A stretch of DNA of 64,000 nt from positions 250,001 to 314,000 of the forward strand of contig DASXVO010000016.1 of the NCBI GenBank assembly GCA_036504215.1, in the 5' to 3' direction. Every line of letters starts with the position of its first letter. Position 1 is the stretch's first letter. Shown here piece by piece: positions 53,385 through 60,789 of the stretch. A model generated the notes under the pieces. The model was given only the letters and a program-made list of their open reading frames with translations, did not search any database and was not told the origin of the DNA. The position numbers were made by a program, and so were the translations under genes. Origin of the DNA: Vicinamibacterales bacterium (GTDB lineage Bacteria > Acidobacteriota > Vicinamibacteria > Vicinamibacterales > Fen-181).

Positions 53385-54849
53385 CTTCTCTTGGGCTAAC
53401 GGCGGCTTCTCCTCCCCCGCGACTCCTTCAGCTGCACCCGAAATCAAGGCTGAATCGGCACCCAGTGTAGAGTCCGTCTGTGCTTCCCGAGCTGGGCAAG
53501 CAACGGCTGCGGTCTCGCTTGGCCATTCGACGCTCGCCGCGGCCGAGAGCATTGCCGCCAGATTCCCCTTCAATTCGATTCGGAGCGCCCCGTCGGCCGG
53601 ATTGAGCACAATCTCGTCGATCAGGCCCCGAAGCGGCTCTGTGGCCTCTGGGCGGATGTCCGGGTGCTCAAGGGGCTGCGCCAGACTCGTGACCTTCTGC
53701 CAGTAGAGATCCGCCATCAGGGGATGCAGCAGCGGCGGCGCCTGGCTGCCGGAGGCCAGTTGCCGTTCGACCTCGTCGCGTCGGGTGCCGATCGCGATCA
53801 GCCCGTCCTTCACTTCCCTGACCGGCACGCCCTCCATGATCGACTCGACGATCTTCGCGCGGCCCGCCTCGAGTCGCTGGAGTTCGCGCTTGAGCGCGGT
53901 CACCTCCGCGCGGTGCTCCATGACGAGCCGGTTCATCTCCCTGGTGAACTCGTCGCAGAACTCCTCGAACAGCTCTTGGCGGAGGAGCTTCTCGGTAAGC
54001 GCCTTGAGCACTCGCTGCTCGACCTCGTCGCGCCGAATCGTCAGGTGGTTCGTGCACGTCCCTCGAGACGAGGCCCCGAAGCAGCCGAGGCGGTTGCGGG
54101 CGACGGTGATGTAACCGGCGCCGCATTCGCCGCAGCGAGTGAGGTTCGAGAACAGGTAGCGGGGACGCCGTAGGCCAGCAAGCCCAGAGCCGGCCGGCTG
54201 CGACAGCTTCTTGCGGGCGCGCTCCTGTCGTTCCTTGGCCGCGGTTTACAGCTCGTCGTCCACGATCCGCAGGCCGGGCACGCTCGTCGTCACCCATTCC
54301 GATCGAGGATTCGGTCGCGACACGCGTTTTCCAGTGTCCGGATTCTTGATGTGGCGGAGTCGATTCCAGACGAGGCGGCCGACGTAGAGCTCGTTGTTCA
54401 GGATGCCCGTGCCGCGCGCGTGGTGGCCGTGAATTGTGGACGGACTCCATTGGCTGCCGAATGGTCCGGCAACGCCTTCGCGGTTCAACCGCCATCGTCC
54501 CCTTGAAGCCGACGCGGAGGTGGCCCACTTCGCCTTCAGCGAGGGTGACAATCCGAACGCCGACAAACGTCAGGCGCTTGAACAGGCCGGCGGTGTCCTC
54601 CTGGTCGCGGCTGAAGCGGTCCAGCGATTCGGCGACCACGATGTCGAAGTCGTGCCGGAGCGCGTCTCGCATCAGAGCCTGGAACCCTGGCCGCAACAAC
54701 GTCGCCCCGGAGACCGCATGGTCCGAGTACTCGCGGGCGGTCGTCCAGCCTTCACGGTGAACCAGGAGCCGACACAGGCGGAACTGGTCGGCGATGGACG
54801 CGTCACGCTGGTTGTCCGACGAGTAGCGAGCGTAGAGGGCGACTCTCAT

Positions 54850-55218
54850 CACTGGCCACCTGTAGAAGCATCGCCGCCGCGCGTGGCGGCCGTCCCCCGT
54901 TCGAAGCATTCGCGCGCGGCTCGGCTACTCCCGCCGCTCGCCTGGGGAGCGCTATTAGGCGGCGGAGTCGGCACGTGCGTCGGGCTTGGACCGCTGTTTC
55001 GGTTAACGAGCACTGCGCCAGCAGTGGTGCTCCGCAGGAGCTAATGTAGCAGTCGTGGAACGTCTTTCCCTGGCCGAGAGACGTTACGGAACGATGCGCG
55101 ATGGCCGCTCGCCTGTCCAGCTTCGGCGGCTTGCCGAACTTCCCCATCCGTGCGACGGTGGTCACACAGCAGCAGTCGGTGTGCGGCGACAATTAGGAGA
55201 TCTGCCGGCCGTGTTGCC
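54850..55218. other. Non-coding stretch upstream of the recombinase
   Basis: No intact gene is found. A minus-strand frame near 55140-55060 reads GKFGKPPKLDRRAAIAHR, which faintly resembles the helix-turn-helix tail of resolvases, but it soon loses similarity. It is probably decayed element DNA. Confidence 0.4.
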
Positions 55219-55515
55219 TCAGAAATCGATCTTACCCGACGTCCTCAGAATCCCTGCTACCAGTGACGTCGCCGGGGCAGACCCCACGACGGAGCTGATG
55301 GGCGGTCTTGAGCGTCCAGGCCGCCGAAGCAGGCCGCCCACCCAACAGCGGCCGGCGCAGGCGCCCCCGTGCAGCATCACCGCGACCAGGAAGCGCGTCT
55401 GGCGTTCGGTAAAGCCGAAGCTCTTGATTGCCCCCTCGCGGTACTCGGGCGCGGCCGTCCAACTGGGGCGGTCGAATGGACTGGAGAGGAAGACGGAATC
55501 GTAGGTTGTTGACAT
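55219..55515 (-). CDS. Truncated hypothetical protein of a recombinase-associated family
   Basis: A 98-residue frame starting at ATG 55515 with GGAGG 5 bases upstream. The first 55 residues (STTYDSVFLSSPFDRPSW, then KSFGFTERQTRFLVAVMLHG) resemble larger proteins I recall next to such recombinases, which begin with an FTERQARFL-type helix-turn-helix. After GGACAGR the sequence turns Gly/Arg/Pro-rich and no longer looks like the family, so a frameshift or deletion is likely. It is upstream of, and on the same strand as, the recombinase remnant. Confidence 0.5.
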   Translation of the reverse strand: MSTTYDSVFLSSPFDRPSWTAAPEYREGAIKSFGFTERQTRFLVAVMLHGGACAGRCWVGGLLRRPGRSRPPISSVVGSAPATSLVAGILRTSGKIDF

Positions 55516-55906
55516 CGTCGCCTCCTTGCAGAGTCGTGCTTTCAGGTTGGGCGGCGAGTTCCGGCGGATGTTCGCGGGAACCGAACCGGGACCGAAGTGC
55601 TCATCTCGAGAGCACCTGGCGTGGTGGCAAGACTTCGCAGCCGAGAGGGCGACGAGGTCAGTCCTCGGCGACACCGGGCGGCGCGCTGCTGACGACGGAC
55701 TCTTCCCTATATATGGCGAGGTCGGATTCGGTGCAAGCTGAACCGTTCAGTAGAAACGCCTGTGTCTCTGGAGATGGGCAGCGAGTCCCCACGGCTCAGG
55801 TGCTGGCTATGGCTCCCCGGCGAGGTCGCCGACCCCGACATCGTTGCCAACCGGTCGATGAGCACGTAAAATGGTGCTGCACGTGAGTATCGTGCTAGGA
55901 CGAAAG
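55516..55906. other. Intergenic stretch before VapBC
   Basis: Frames on both strands are short and lack RBS or family features. TATATATGG near 55711-55719 is an AT-rich island in GC-rich DNA, possibly a promoter or a foreign remnant. Nothing else is supported. Confidence 0.4.
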
Positions 55907-56140
55907 ATGAAGACTAACGTCACACTGAAACTCGACGCGGACCTACTGCGAGAAGCACGAGTGGTGGCTGCCGAAGAAGGACGGTCCGTCAGCGCCCTTC
56001 TGGCCGATCGCCTCGAGGCGATCGTGCGGGAGCGAAAGGCCTTCGACAATGCCCGCCGACGCGCCCTGGCCCGGCTCCGTGAAGGTCTCGATCTTCAATG
56101 GACGCCCCCCGAATCGCGGGACGAACTCCATGAGCGGTAG
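55907..56140 (+). CDS. VapB-like ribbon-helix-helix antitoxin
   Basis: A 77-residue antitoxin. The strand and two helices TNVTLKLDADLLREARVVAA and GRSVSALLADRLEAIVRERK form a ribbon-helix-helix DNA-binding fold; the C-terminal WTPPESRDELHER would bind the toxin. ATG 55907 follows GAAAG. Its stop lies 8 bases inside the toxin gene start, so the pair is coupled. The pair appears intact, unlike most of the element around it. Confidence 0.85.
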   Translation: MKTNVTLKLDADLLREARVVAAEEGRSVSALLADRLEAIVRERKAFDNARRRALARLREGLDLQWTPPESRDELHER

Positions 56141-56558
56141 GTACTTCGTCGACACGAACATTCTGATGTACGCGCACGACGCGGCCACGGGCGACAAGCA
56201 CAAAGTAGCCAGGGCGCTCGTGGAGGAACTGTGGGAGACAAGGTCGGGTGTCGTCAGCACTCAGGTTCTTCAGGAGCTGGCCGTCAACTTGCGCAGAAAA
56301 GCGGCGAAGCCTCTCGACGCGAGGACCACTCGTGACGTAGTGTCTGACTACCTTGCCTGGCACGTCGTTGTGAACGATGGGAAATCCGTTTTAGAGGCTC
56401 TCGACCTCGAAGAGCGGCATCACGTTTCCTTCTGGGATGCCCTCGTCATTCAGGCTGCGAACGCTTCGGGTTCTGACATCCTCTACTCGGAAGATCTGTC
56501 CGATGGGCAACGTTACGGAGCGGCGCGAGTGGTCAATCCGTTTCGAGCCAGAGCGTAG
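56130..56558 (+). CDS. VapC-like PIN-domain toxin
   Basis: A 142-residue PIN ribonuclease. FVDTNILMYAHD (first Asp, near residue 8), a central acidic residue in VLQELAVNLRRKA, and the WDALVIQAANASGSDILYSEDL block (near residues 98-120) supply the metal-binding acidic residues. VapC toxins cut tRNAs or rRNA. The start ATG 56130 overlaps the antitoxin gene end by 11 bases. No frameshift or missing key residue is seen. Confidence 0.88.
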   Translation: MSGRYFVDTNILMYAHDAATGDKHKVARALVEELWETRSGVVSTQVLQELAVNLRRKAAKPLDARTTRDVVSDYLAWHVVVNDGKSVLEALDLEERHHVSFWDALVIQAANASGSDILYSEDLSDGQRYGAARVVNPFRARA

Positions 56559-56749
56559 GCGTTGGCCGGCCGAATTCCACAGATGGCAGGTCTCATTGCG
56601 GCGCACCGCCGGCGCGATCGCGGCGATCAGCTCGCATCAGGGTGGCGGCCGGCTGGACACTGCCCCCCCGGCCCCTCACGCTGCCCCGAAAGGCAGGGGT
56701 ATGGAGTTGGTTGCCTCCCCCGCGACGTGCGCTATTGGCAGGCATTACA
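56559..56749. other. Gap between VapC and AbiE
   Basis: About 190 bases without a supported gene. A + strand frame ends RQGYGVGCLPRDVRYWQ but has no RBS or family resemblance. Confidence 0.35.
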
Positions 56750-56783
56750 AAACGTCGGGCCTTGCACACAACTCCCGACGTTT
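56750..56783. promoter_or_regulatory. AbiE operator: 10-bp inverted repeat
   Basis: AAACGTCGGG (56750-56759) and CCCGACGTTT (56774-56783) are perfect inverted repeats with a 14-base spacer. They straddle the -35 of the abiE promoter. AbiEi antitoxins are known to repress their own operon by binding inverted repeats, so this is a likely operator. Confidence 0.65.
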
Positions 56784-56791
56784 CGTATCAT
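56762..56791 (+). promoter_or_regulatory. Promoter of the abiE remnant, possibly leaderless
   Basis: TTGCAC (56762-56767) and TATCAT (56786-56791) are separated by 18 bases. The first ATG (56798) is 7 bases after the -10, so the transcript would begin at or next to the start codon. Confidence 0.5.
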
Positions 56792-56797
56792 GCTTTC

Positions 56798-57327
56798 ATG
56801 CAGCGAATGTCGAGGCCCCATGCGCTCGAAGTCATCAAGGCGAAGGGCTCGTCATTCGACAGTCTCGGGGCCTCTACACTGTGGCAGGCCATGAGCCGAC
56901 CGCCGAGCACACGCTGGCGCAAGTGGCCAAGCGCGTTCCGGACGGTGTTCTCTGCCTTCTGACCGCTCTCCGGTTCCATGGCCTGACGACCCAATCCCCG
57001 GCGGAGGTCTGGCTCGCGCTCCCCGAAAAGGCGCGCCGGCCGCAGCTTGACTACCCGCGCCTGCGAATCGCGCGGTTTTCTGGGGAGGCGTTCACAGAAG
57101 GTGTCGAGGAGCGCCGCGCGGAGGGCGTCACCCTGCGCATCTACTCGGCAGCGAAGACGGTCGCCGACTGTCTCAAGTACCGCCACAAGATCGGCATCGA
57201 CGTGGCCGTGGAGGCGCTGCGCGACTTCAGCCGGAAGTACCGCGGTGGGGCCACCGACCTCGCGCGCTTCGCGCGAGTTTGCAGGGTTGGGCGCATCATG
57301 CAGCCCTACCTGGACGCCATCGCGTGA
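56798..57327 (+). pseudogene. AbiEi-family antitoxin, N-terminal deletion and frameshift
   Basis: The C-terminal domain is well kept: LAQVAKRVPDGVLCLLTALR, LRIARFSGEAFTEGVEERR, RIYSAAKTVADCLKYRHKIG and VCRVGRIMQPYLDAIA match AbiEi antitoxins. The first codons at 56798 (MSRPHALEVIKAKG) fit the start of the N-terminal winged helix, but about 25 residues are missing after them and the frame changes near 56850. A shortened protein could start at an in-frame GTG near 56878. The N-terminal DNA-binding domain is lost, so autorepression should fail. Confidence 0.8.
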
Positions 57328-57789
57328 CCCGCCATCCCAACCTCGCCGCGTCTGTCGCTGCGCGTCTGCTCAGCCGCGCGAAGGTAACCGGCGACGACTA
57401 CCAGACGTTGCTCACGACCTATTGCCTGGAGCGCTTTCTCTATCGCCTCGGGACCTCCGATCGCCGCGACCGCTTCATCCTCAAGGGTGCGATGCTCCTT
57501 CGGCTCTGGTCGGATCGACCCTACCGCGCCACGCGCGATCTGGACCTCCTGCGTCGTGGCGACGGTGCATCCCACGCGATCAGACACGACCTCGAGGCGA
57601 TCGTCGCGACACCCGTTCCGACCGGCGCAGATACGCGCGTTCTCGCGACGGACGCACGTTGCGGCCGGAGAGGATTTCGCGGACGAGTGCTCGCGGATCC
57701 TCGCCGCGTTTCTCTCGCCTGTGCTCGAGGACCTGCGTACGAATGCCGCGCCTTCGAGGACTTGGCCGCCGGGCGGGCCGTGGCGATGA
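57324..57789 (+). pseudogene. AbiEii-family nucleotidyltransferase toxin, internal deletion
   Basis: The GTG start overlaps the AbiEi stop (GTGA), as in intact abiE operons. Residues 1-90 are family-like: LLTTYCLERFLYRLG, RFILKGAMLLRLW and ATRDLDLLRRG, with the catalytic Asp pair. After VATPVP the frame no longer matches. The family's C-terminal end (FLSPVLEDLR, then WPPGGPWR) reappears in another frame just before 57789. About half the protein is gone, so no active toxin is expected. Confidence 0.8.
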
Positions 57790-58318
57790 AGACGGGGGAG
57801 CTCCCCACTCCGCCGCAGCCGCGACGCCAATCCCCCTAGCGTATGCCTGCGCGTACCTCGCCAGCACACCGGCGACGGTGGAGGCCCGGCCGGTCGCCTC
57901 CGACCTGGCGTCATCTCGCACCTCGGCGTCTGGCCGGGGGACGCCGGCGGCTTGGCGTAGTTCCCAGCAACTCTCGCTCCAGGGCGTCAGCCTCGGCGAG
58001 GCCCAAAGCCCCGGTTCGCCGCCCATCGGCGATCGCGGTGCCGACGGTCTCAGTACCAACGTGGCTAGCGTGGGCATCGCGGATGGTCCTCACGGGGGTC
58101 GTGACGGGGCGACGAGGTTGGCAGGTCCACCGCGCGTCACAGAACGACCATCTCGAGATAGGGCTGCATGACGCATTGGACGCGAGGTTTCGCTTCGCGC
58201 CGGTTGAGGTCGTCGAGGTTCGCCGTTCGGGTGTGTTATCGTCTCCTGGAGCCGGGGGAATCGACGATCGGCACGTCGGCCATGCGGCAGCACGAGGGCG
58301 TGGGCCCGGAGTTCGATT
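57790..58318. other. Decayed DNA between AbiE and HicBA
   Basis: No gene is supported over 529 bases. The stretch contains the first copy of the 134-bp direct repeat (57838-57971). Its minus strand reads VLARYAQAYAR, as in the second copy, but the frame then degrades. Confidence 0.5.
57838..57971. repeat. Direct repeat, copy 1 (134 bp)
   Basis: About 95 percent identical to 59184-59318: six substitutions and one single-base indel counted by eye. Both copies start AGCGTATGC and end TTCCCAGCAAC. Confidence 0.85.
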
Positions 58319-58558
58319 GTGATTACCAACTACATCAGCGAGGCGCTGCACAGGGCGCGGTACTCGGTCGTCGACGGCGGGGTGTTCTGTGCGACAGTCC
58401 CGGGGCTCCCTGGCGTGATCGCCACCGCCGACAGCCTCGAGAACTGCCGGGATCACCTCGCCGAGGTCGTCGAGGAGTGGGTCCTGGTCCGCGTCTCGCG
58501 TGGTCTCTCGGTGCCGCGGCTTGGAACCGCCCGGGTTCAGGTCAGGCGAGCCAGCTGA
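58319..58558 (+). CDS. hicB: HicB-family antitoxin
   Basis: A 79-residue HicB-like protein: RARYSVVDGGVFCATVPGLP near residue 13 is the partial RNase H-like fold of HicB, followed by GVIATADSLENCRDHLAEVV. It is short and lacks a separate DNA-binding domain. The start is GTG 58319. The stop overlaps the HicA start (TGATG). In this order (hicB before hicA) the antitoxin is made first. Confidence 0.85.
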   Translation: MITNYISEALHRARYSVVDGGVFCATVPGLPGVIATADSLENCRDHLAEVVEEWVLVRVSRGLSVPRLGTARVQVRRAS

Positions 58559-58776
58559 TGCCGCCCTGGGGACCGGTCAGCCGTCGAAAGCTGGTCGCTT
58601 CGCTCCGGCGGCTCGGCTTCACGGGTCCGTACTCTGGCGGCCGCCACCAGTTCATGGCTCGCGCGGATCTCGTGCTGACGATACCGAACCCGCACTCTGG
58701 GGACATCGGCGTTGGCCTCCTGGCGCTCATCCTTCGCCAGGCGGGCATCACCCGGGCCGCGTGGGAAGACGCGTAG
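58558..58776 (+). CDS. hicA: HicA-family mRNA interferase toxin
   Basis: A 72-residue double-stranded-RNA-binding-like toxin: SRRKLVASLRRLGFTGPYSG and GGRHQFMARADLVLTIPNPH, where the His after Arg is the catalytic residue of HicA toxins. It cuts mRNA when free of HicB. The start codon overlaps the HicB stop. The gene looks intact. Confidence 0.88.
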   Translation: MPPWGPVSRRKLVASLRRLGFTGPYSGGRHQFMARADLVLTIPNPHSGDIGVGLLALILRQAGITRAAWEDA

Positions 58777-58827
58777 GTATTCGTCATGCGGCCCCGAAAA
58801 ACATGGGGAAATGGCGTCCGTTGCGTC

Positions 58828-58840
58828 CCCCCGCAACCAA
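58828..58840 (+). repeat. Attachment-site core copy (right end)
   Basis: CCCCCGCAACCAA is identical to the tRNA-fMet 3' end plus one base (53234-53246). It is followed at once by a terminator hairpin, as a tRNA gene end would be, but no tRNA body precedes it. Confidence 0.65.
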
Positions 58841-58842
58841 TG

Positions 58843-58872
58843 AAGCCCTCTGGGTAGACCCAGCGGGCTTTT
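58843..58872 (+). terminator. tRNA-type terminator at the right end
   Basis: AAGCCC-T-CTGGGT-AG-ACCCAG-C-GGGCTT forms a 12-bp stem with one mismatch, then TTCC. Its position right after a tRNA-end copy suggests it once followed a tRNA gene. Confidence 0.75.
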
Positions 58873-58880
58873 CCATTTGC

Positions 58881-58915
58881 GGGGGACAGGATTTGAACCT
58901 CCTGTTTGCCGCAAC
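58881..58915. repeat. Inverted tRNA T-arm-like repeat, right copy
   Basis: GGGGGACAGGATTTGAACC and the following CCTGTTTGCCGCAAC match the left copy at 53303-53336 except for three single-base indels. Confidence 0.75.
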
Positions 58916-59033
58916 GCTCCCCCACCGCTCACCACCGGGGCCGTGTTGCTTGGCCGACCCCGCAACCACCGTCTGCGGCAGGGACCAACGACGAACCCAT
59001 CCATCGGCTGCGGCGAACGCCACGCGGAATGAC

Positions 59034-59213
59034 CTACGAACCCGCGCTGAGGATGCGCCCGACGAAGCGACGCACCCGGATGAGCGCCGTCTCGATATCG
59101 GTGTCTGGCAAATCGAGTTCAGAGCGAGCAATCATGTAGGCAACCCACGCCCGAACCCGGCCTTCGGCGATGCCAATCTCCCGAGCGTATGCTTGCGCGT
59201 ACCTCGCCAGCAC
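59034..59213 (-). CDS. Short hypothetical frame overlapping direct repeat copy 2
   Basis: A 59-residue frame from GTG 59213: VLARYAQAYAREIGIAEGRV, then ARSELDLPDTDIETALIRVR. Codon use is coding-like, yet the N-terminus falls within the 134-bp repeat, no good RBS is seen and no family is recognised. It may be the tail of an older gene. Confidence 0.3.
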   Translation of the reverse strand: MLARYAQAYAREIGIAEGRVRAWVAYMIARSELDLPDTDIETALIRVRRFVGRILSAGS

Positions 59214-59318
59214 ACCGGCCGACGGTGGAGGCCCGGCCGGTCGCTTCCGGCCTGGCGTCACCTCGCACCTCGGCGTCTGGCCGTGGGACGCCGGCGGCTT
59301 GGCGTCGTTCCCAGCAAC
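59184..59318. repeat. Direct repeat, copy 2 (135 bp)
   Basis: Second copy of the sequence at 57838-57971, in the same orientation, 1.35 kb away and beyond the attachment-site copy at 58828. Confidence 0.85.
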
Positions 59319-59584
59319 CCGCAGCGGCGGTGCCGTCAGTCGAAGCACGCGGGTGCCCCGCGGAATGGCGATTTAGACCTCGGACCGCAGCTCTGTGCCG
59401 ATTCCGTGGAATCGAAGTGCCGAGACGAGGCGCCCGACGTTCTGCTGAAACACCGCAGCGGGCGGCGGTGGACGAAGGACTTCAGCCTTGATCTGCGGGA
59501 ACCACGTCGTTCACGATCTGAGTGCCGACAATGCGCCAGAACGCCTGTGAACAGGACGCGCACCAGGAGGTGTCCAGCTAGACG

Positions 59585-59820
59585 CTGCTGCACGCCGACC
59601 CGTCGTTCATCCATCAGCATGTGGTCGATGCCTACACCGCCCAACACGTCGATGAGACCACCAAGCCGATTGCCGTCGCGTTCGCGCGCCCCAACACCGA
59701 GGCGCTGTCACGGCCATTGACGTCGCGATGGCCACGCCGGACGAACTGCGAGATCGGGCGATCACCAGATGGTGCGCGTCGGTGTGGGATGCGTGGCAGG
59801 ACAGCGGGACGCAAGCCTCA
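59585..59820 (+). pseudogene. DUF5946-family remnant
   Basis: Two fragments in different frames resemble one family. Bases 59585-59703 read ADPSFIHQHVVDAYTAQHVD and then KPIAVAFA; bases 59713-59820 read ATPDELRDRAITRWCASVWD and AWQDSG, the usual end of such proteins. The middle (about 60-80 residues) and the N-terminus are missing. The assignment to DUF5946 is from memory. Confidence 0.55.
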
Positions 59821-59880
59821 ACCCTGCCCCCCCCGCGACGGGAACGGTGGCGGCCGCGGCGTCCCTCGCCGCTCCAGAGA

Positions 59881-60645
59881 CTACTTCTCGGTCGCGAGCG
59901 TCAGGGTGCCGGTCACGTCGAGCGGCTTGAGCAACGCACCGTCCACGGGGGGCAGCATGATCCCGGGACCGCCGGGCCCCGGCCTCACGCCGACCCCGAT
60001 ACCCACCGGCCCGCGTGCTATCGGCGCCGGACCGCGCCACTCGGGCGTCTGCAATTCCACCCGGAGCCGGTCACCCGGCTGAGCCTTGAGCGTGTACCCC
60101 GGCCCGCCACCAGACTGGAGCGGCACCTTCAATTCGTAGACGACGAGGTTCCCGTGCACGCCGACGGCAACGCGGATCCCCCCCGTATCGGTCATCGGAG
60201 CCCGCTGCACATCGTTTCGCCCAGGACCCAGGATCGCCAGGACGTCTCCAGGATCCGTCTCGACACGCCGGCGCATGGCGTCGACGGGGTACTGAATCCC
60301 GAACGTCCGCTTCTTTTCATTCGCGCGATTGAGCCACACGATAAGGCCCTGCCGCTCGATCTGTGTGGCCGTGACGCGGTCTTTGGTCACGATGCAGATG
60401 TACAGGGCGTCGGCGTCGTTGACGAAGCCTGCTGCAAACCGCTGCCCCTTGACTGGGACCGTCAGGTCACGCCATTCCTCGTCGACGCCGTCGATCCGGA
60501 TCTCGCGGTCGCGCCACACGCTCGCGATGTCGCGCGACGTGTCGGCGCGGGCGGCGGCGAACGGAGTGGCCAGCAGGGCGACGACGAATGCGACCGCCAG
60601 CGAGGCACCGACTGGGACCGCGACATCGGACAGACTGCGAGGCAT
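59881..60645 (-). CDS. Secreted protein with carbohydrate-binding-like (CBM9-type) domain
   Basis: A 254-residue exported protein. The signal peptide ends near ATPFAAARADT (residue 38). The mature part (IRIDGVDEEWRDLTVPVKGQ, then DADALYICIVTKD and GLIVWLNRANEKKRTFGIQY) has the beta-sandwich pattern of family-9-like domains often found in secreted proteins of unknown role. A Gly/Pro-rich stretch near residue 220 precedes the C-terminus. RBS GGAGG lies ahead of ATG 60645. It diverges from the VWFA gene. Confidence 0.7.
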   Translation of the reverse strand: MPRSLSDVAVPVGASLAVAFVVALLATPFAAARADTSRDIASVWRDREIRIDGVDEEWRDLTVPVKGQRFAAGFVNDADALYICIVTKDRVTATQIERQGLIVWLNRANEKKRTFGIQYPVDAMRRRVETDPGDVLAILGPGRNDVQRAPMTDTGGIRVAVGVHGNLVVYELKVPLQSGGGPGYTLKAQPGDRLRVELQTPEWRGPAPIARGPVGIGVGVRPGPGGPGIMLPPVDGALLKPLDVTGTLTLATEK

Positions 60646-60789
60646 CTGAACCTCCACGGAGGACGGGACGAGGATCATCGGCACGGCGTACGGCTCACCC
60701 GTGCGCCCGATTGGCAGGAACGGACCCGGCAGGCAATTCCAGTGTAGCGCAGAATCGGCACTCCAGGGCGCGCCCCGTCCCGGAGTACA

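Larger units (their letters stand above)
58777..59033. other. Right end of the integrated region (attachment-site debris)
   Basis: This stretch holds a 13-base copy of the tRNA 3' end (58828-58840), a terminator-like hairpin (58843-58872), the right copy of the inverted T-arm repeat (58881-58915) and an 11-base tRNA-end copy CCCCGCAACCA (58958-58968). No gene is supported. Confidence 0.7.

Noticed and set aside
54803-55192. 129-residue minus-strand frame upstream of the recombinase
   Set aside because: Only about 20 residues look like a helix-turn-helix tail; the rest is not protein-like and it overlaps the recombinase start.
55055-55504. 149-residue plus-strand frame within the decayed element
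   Set aside because: Pro/Arg-rich with no motif, and it overlaps a better-supported minus-strand start with a good RBS.
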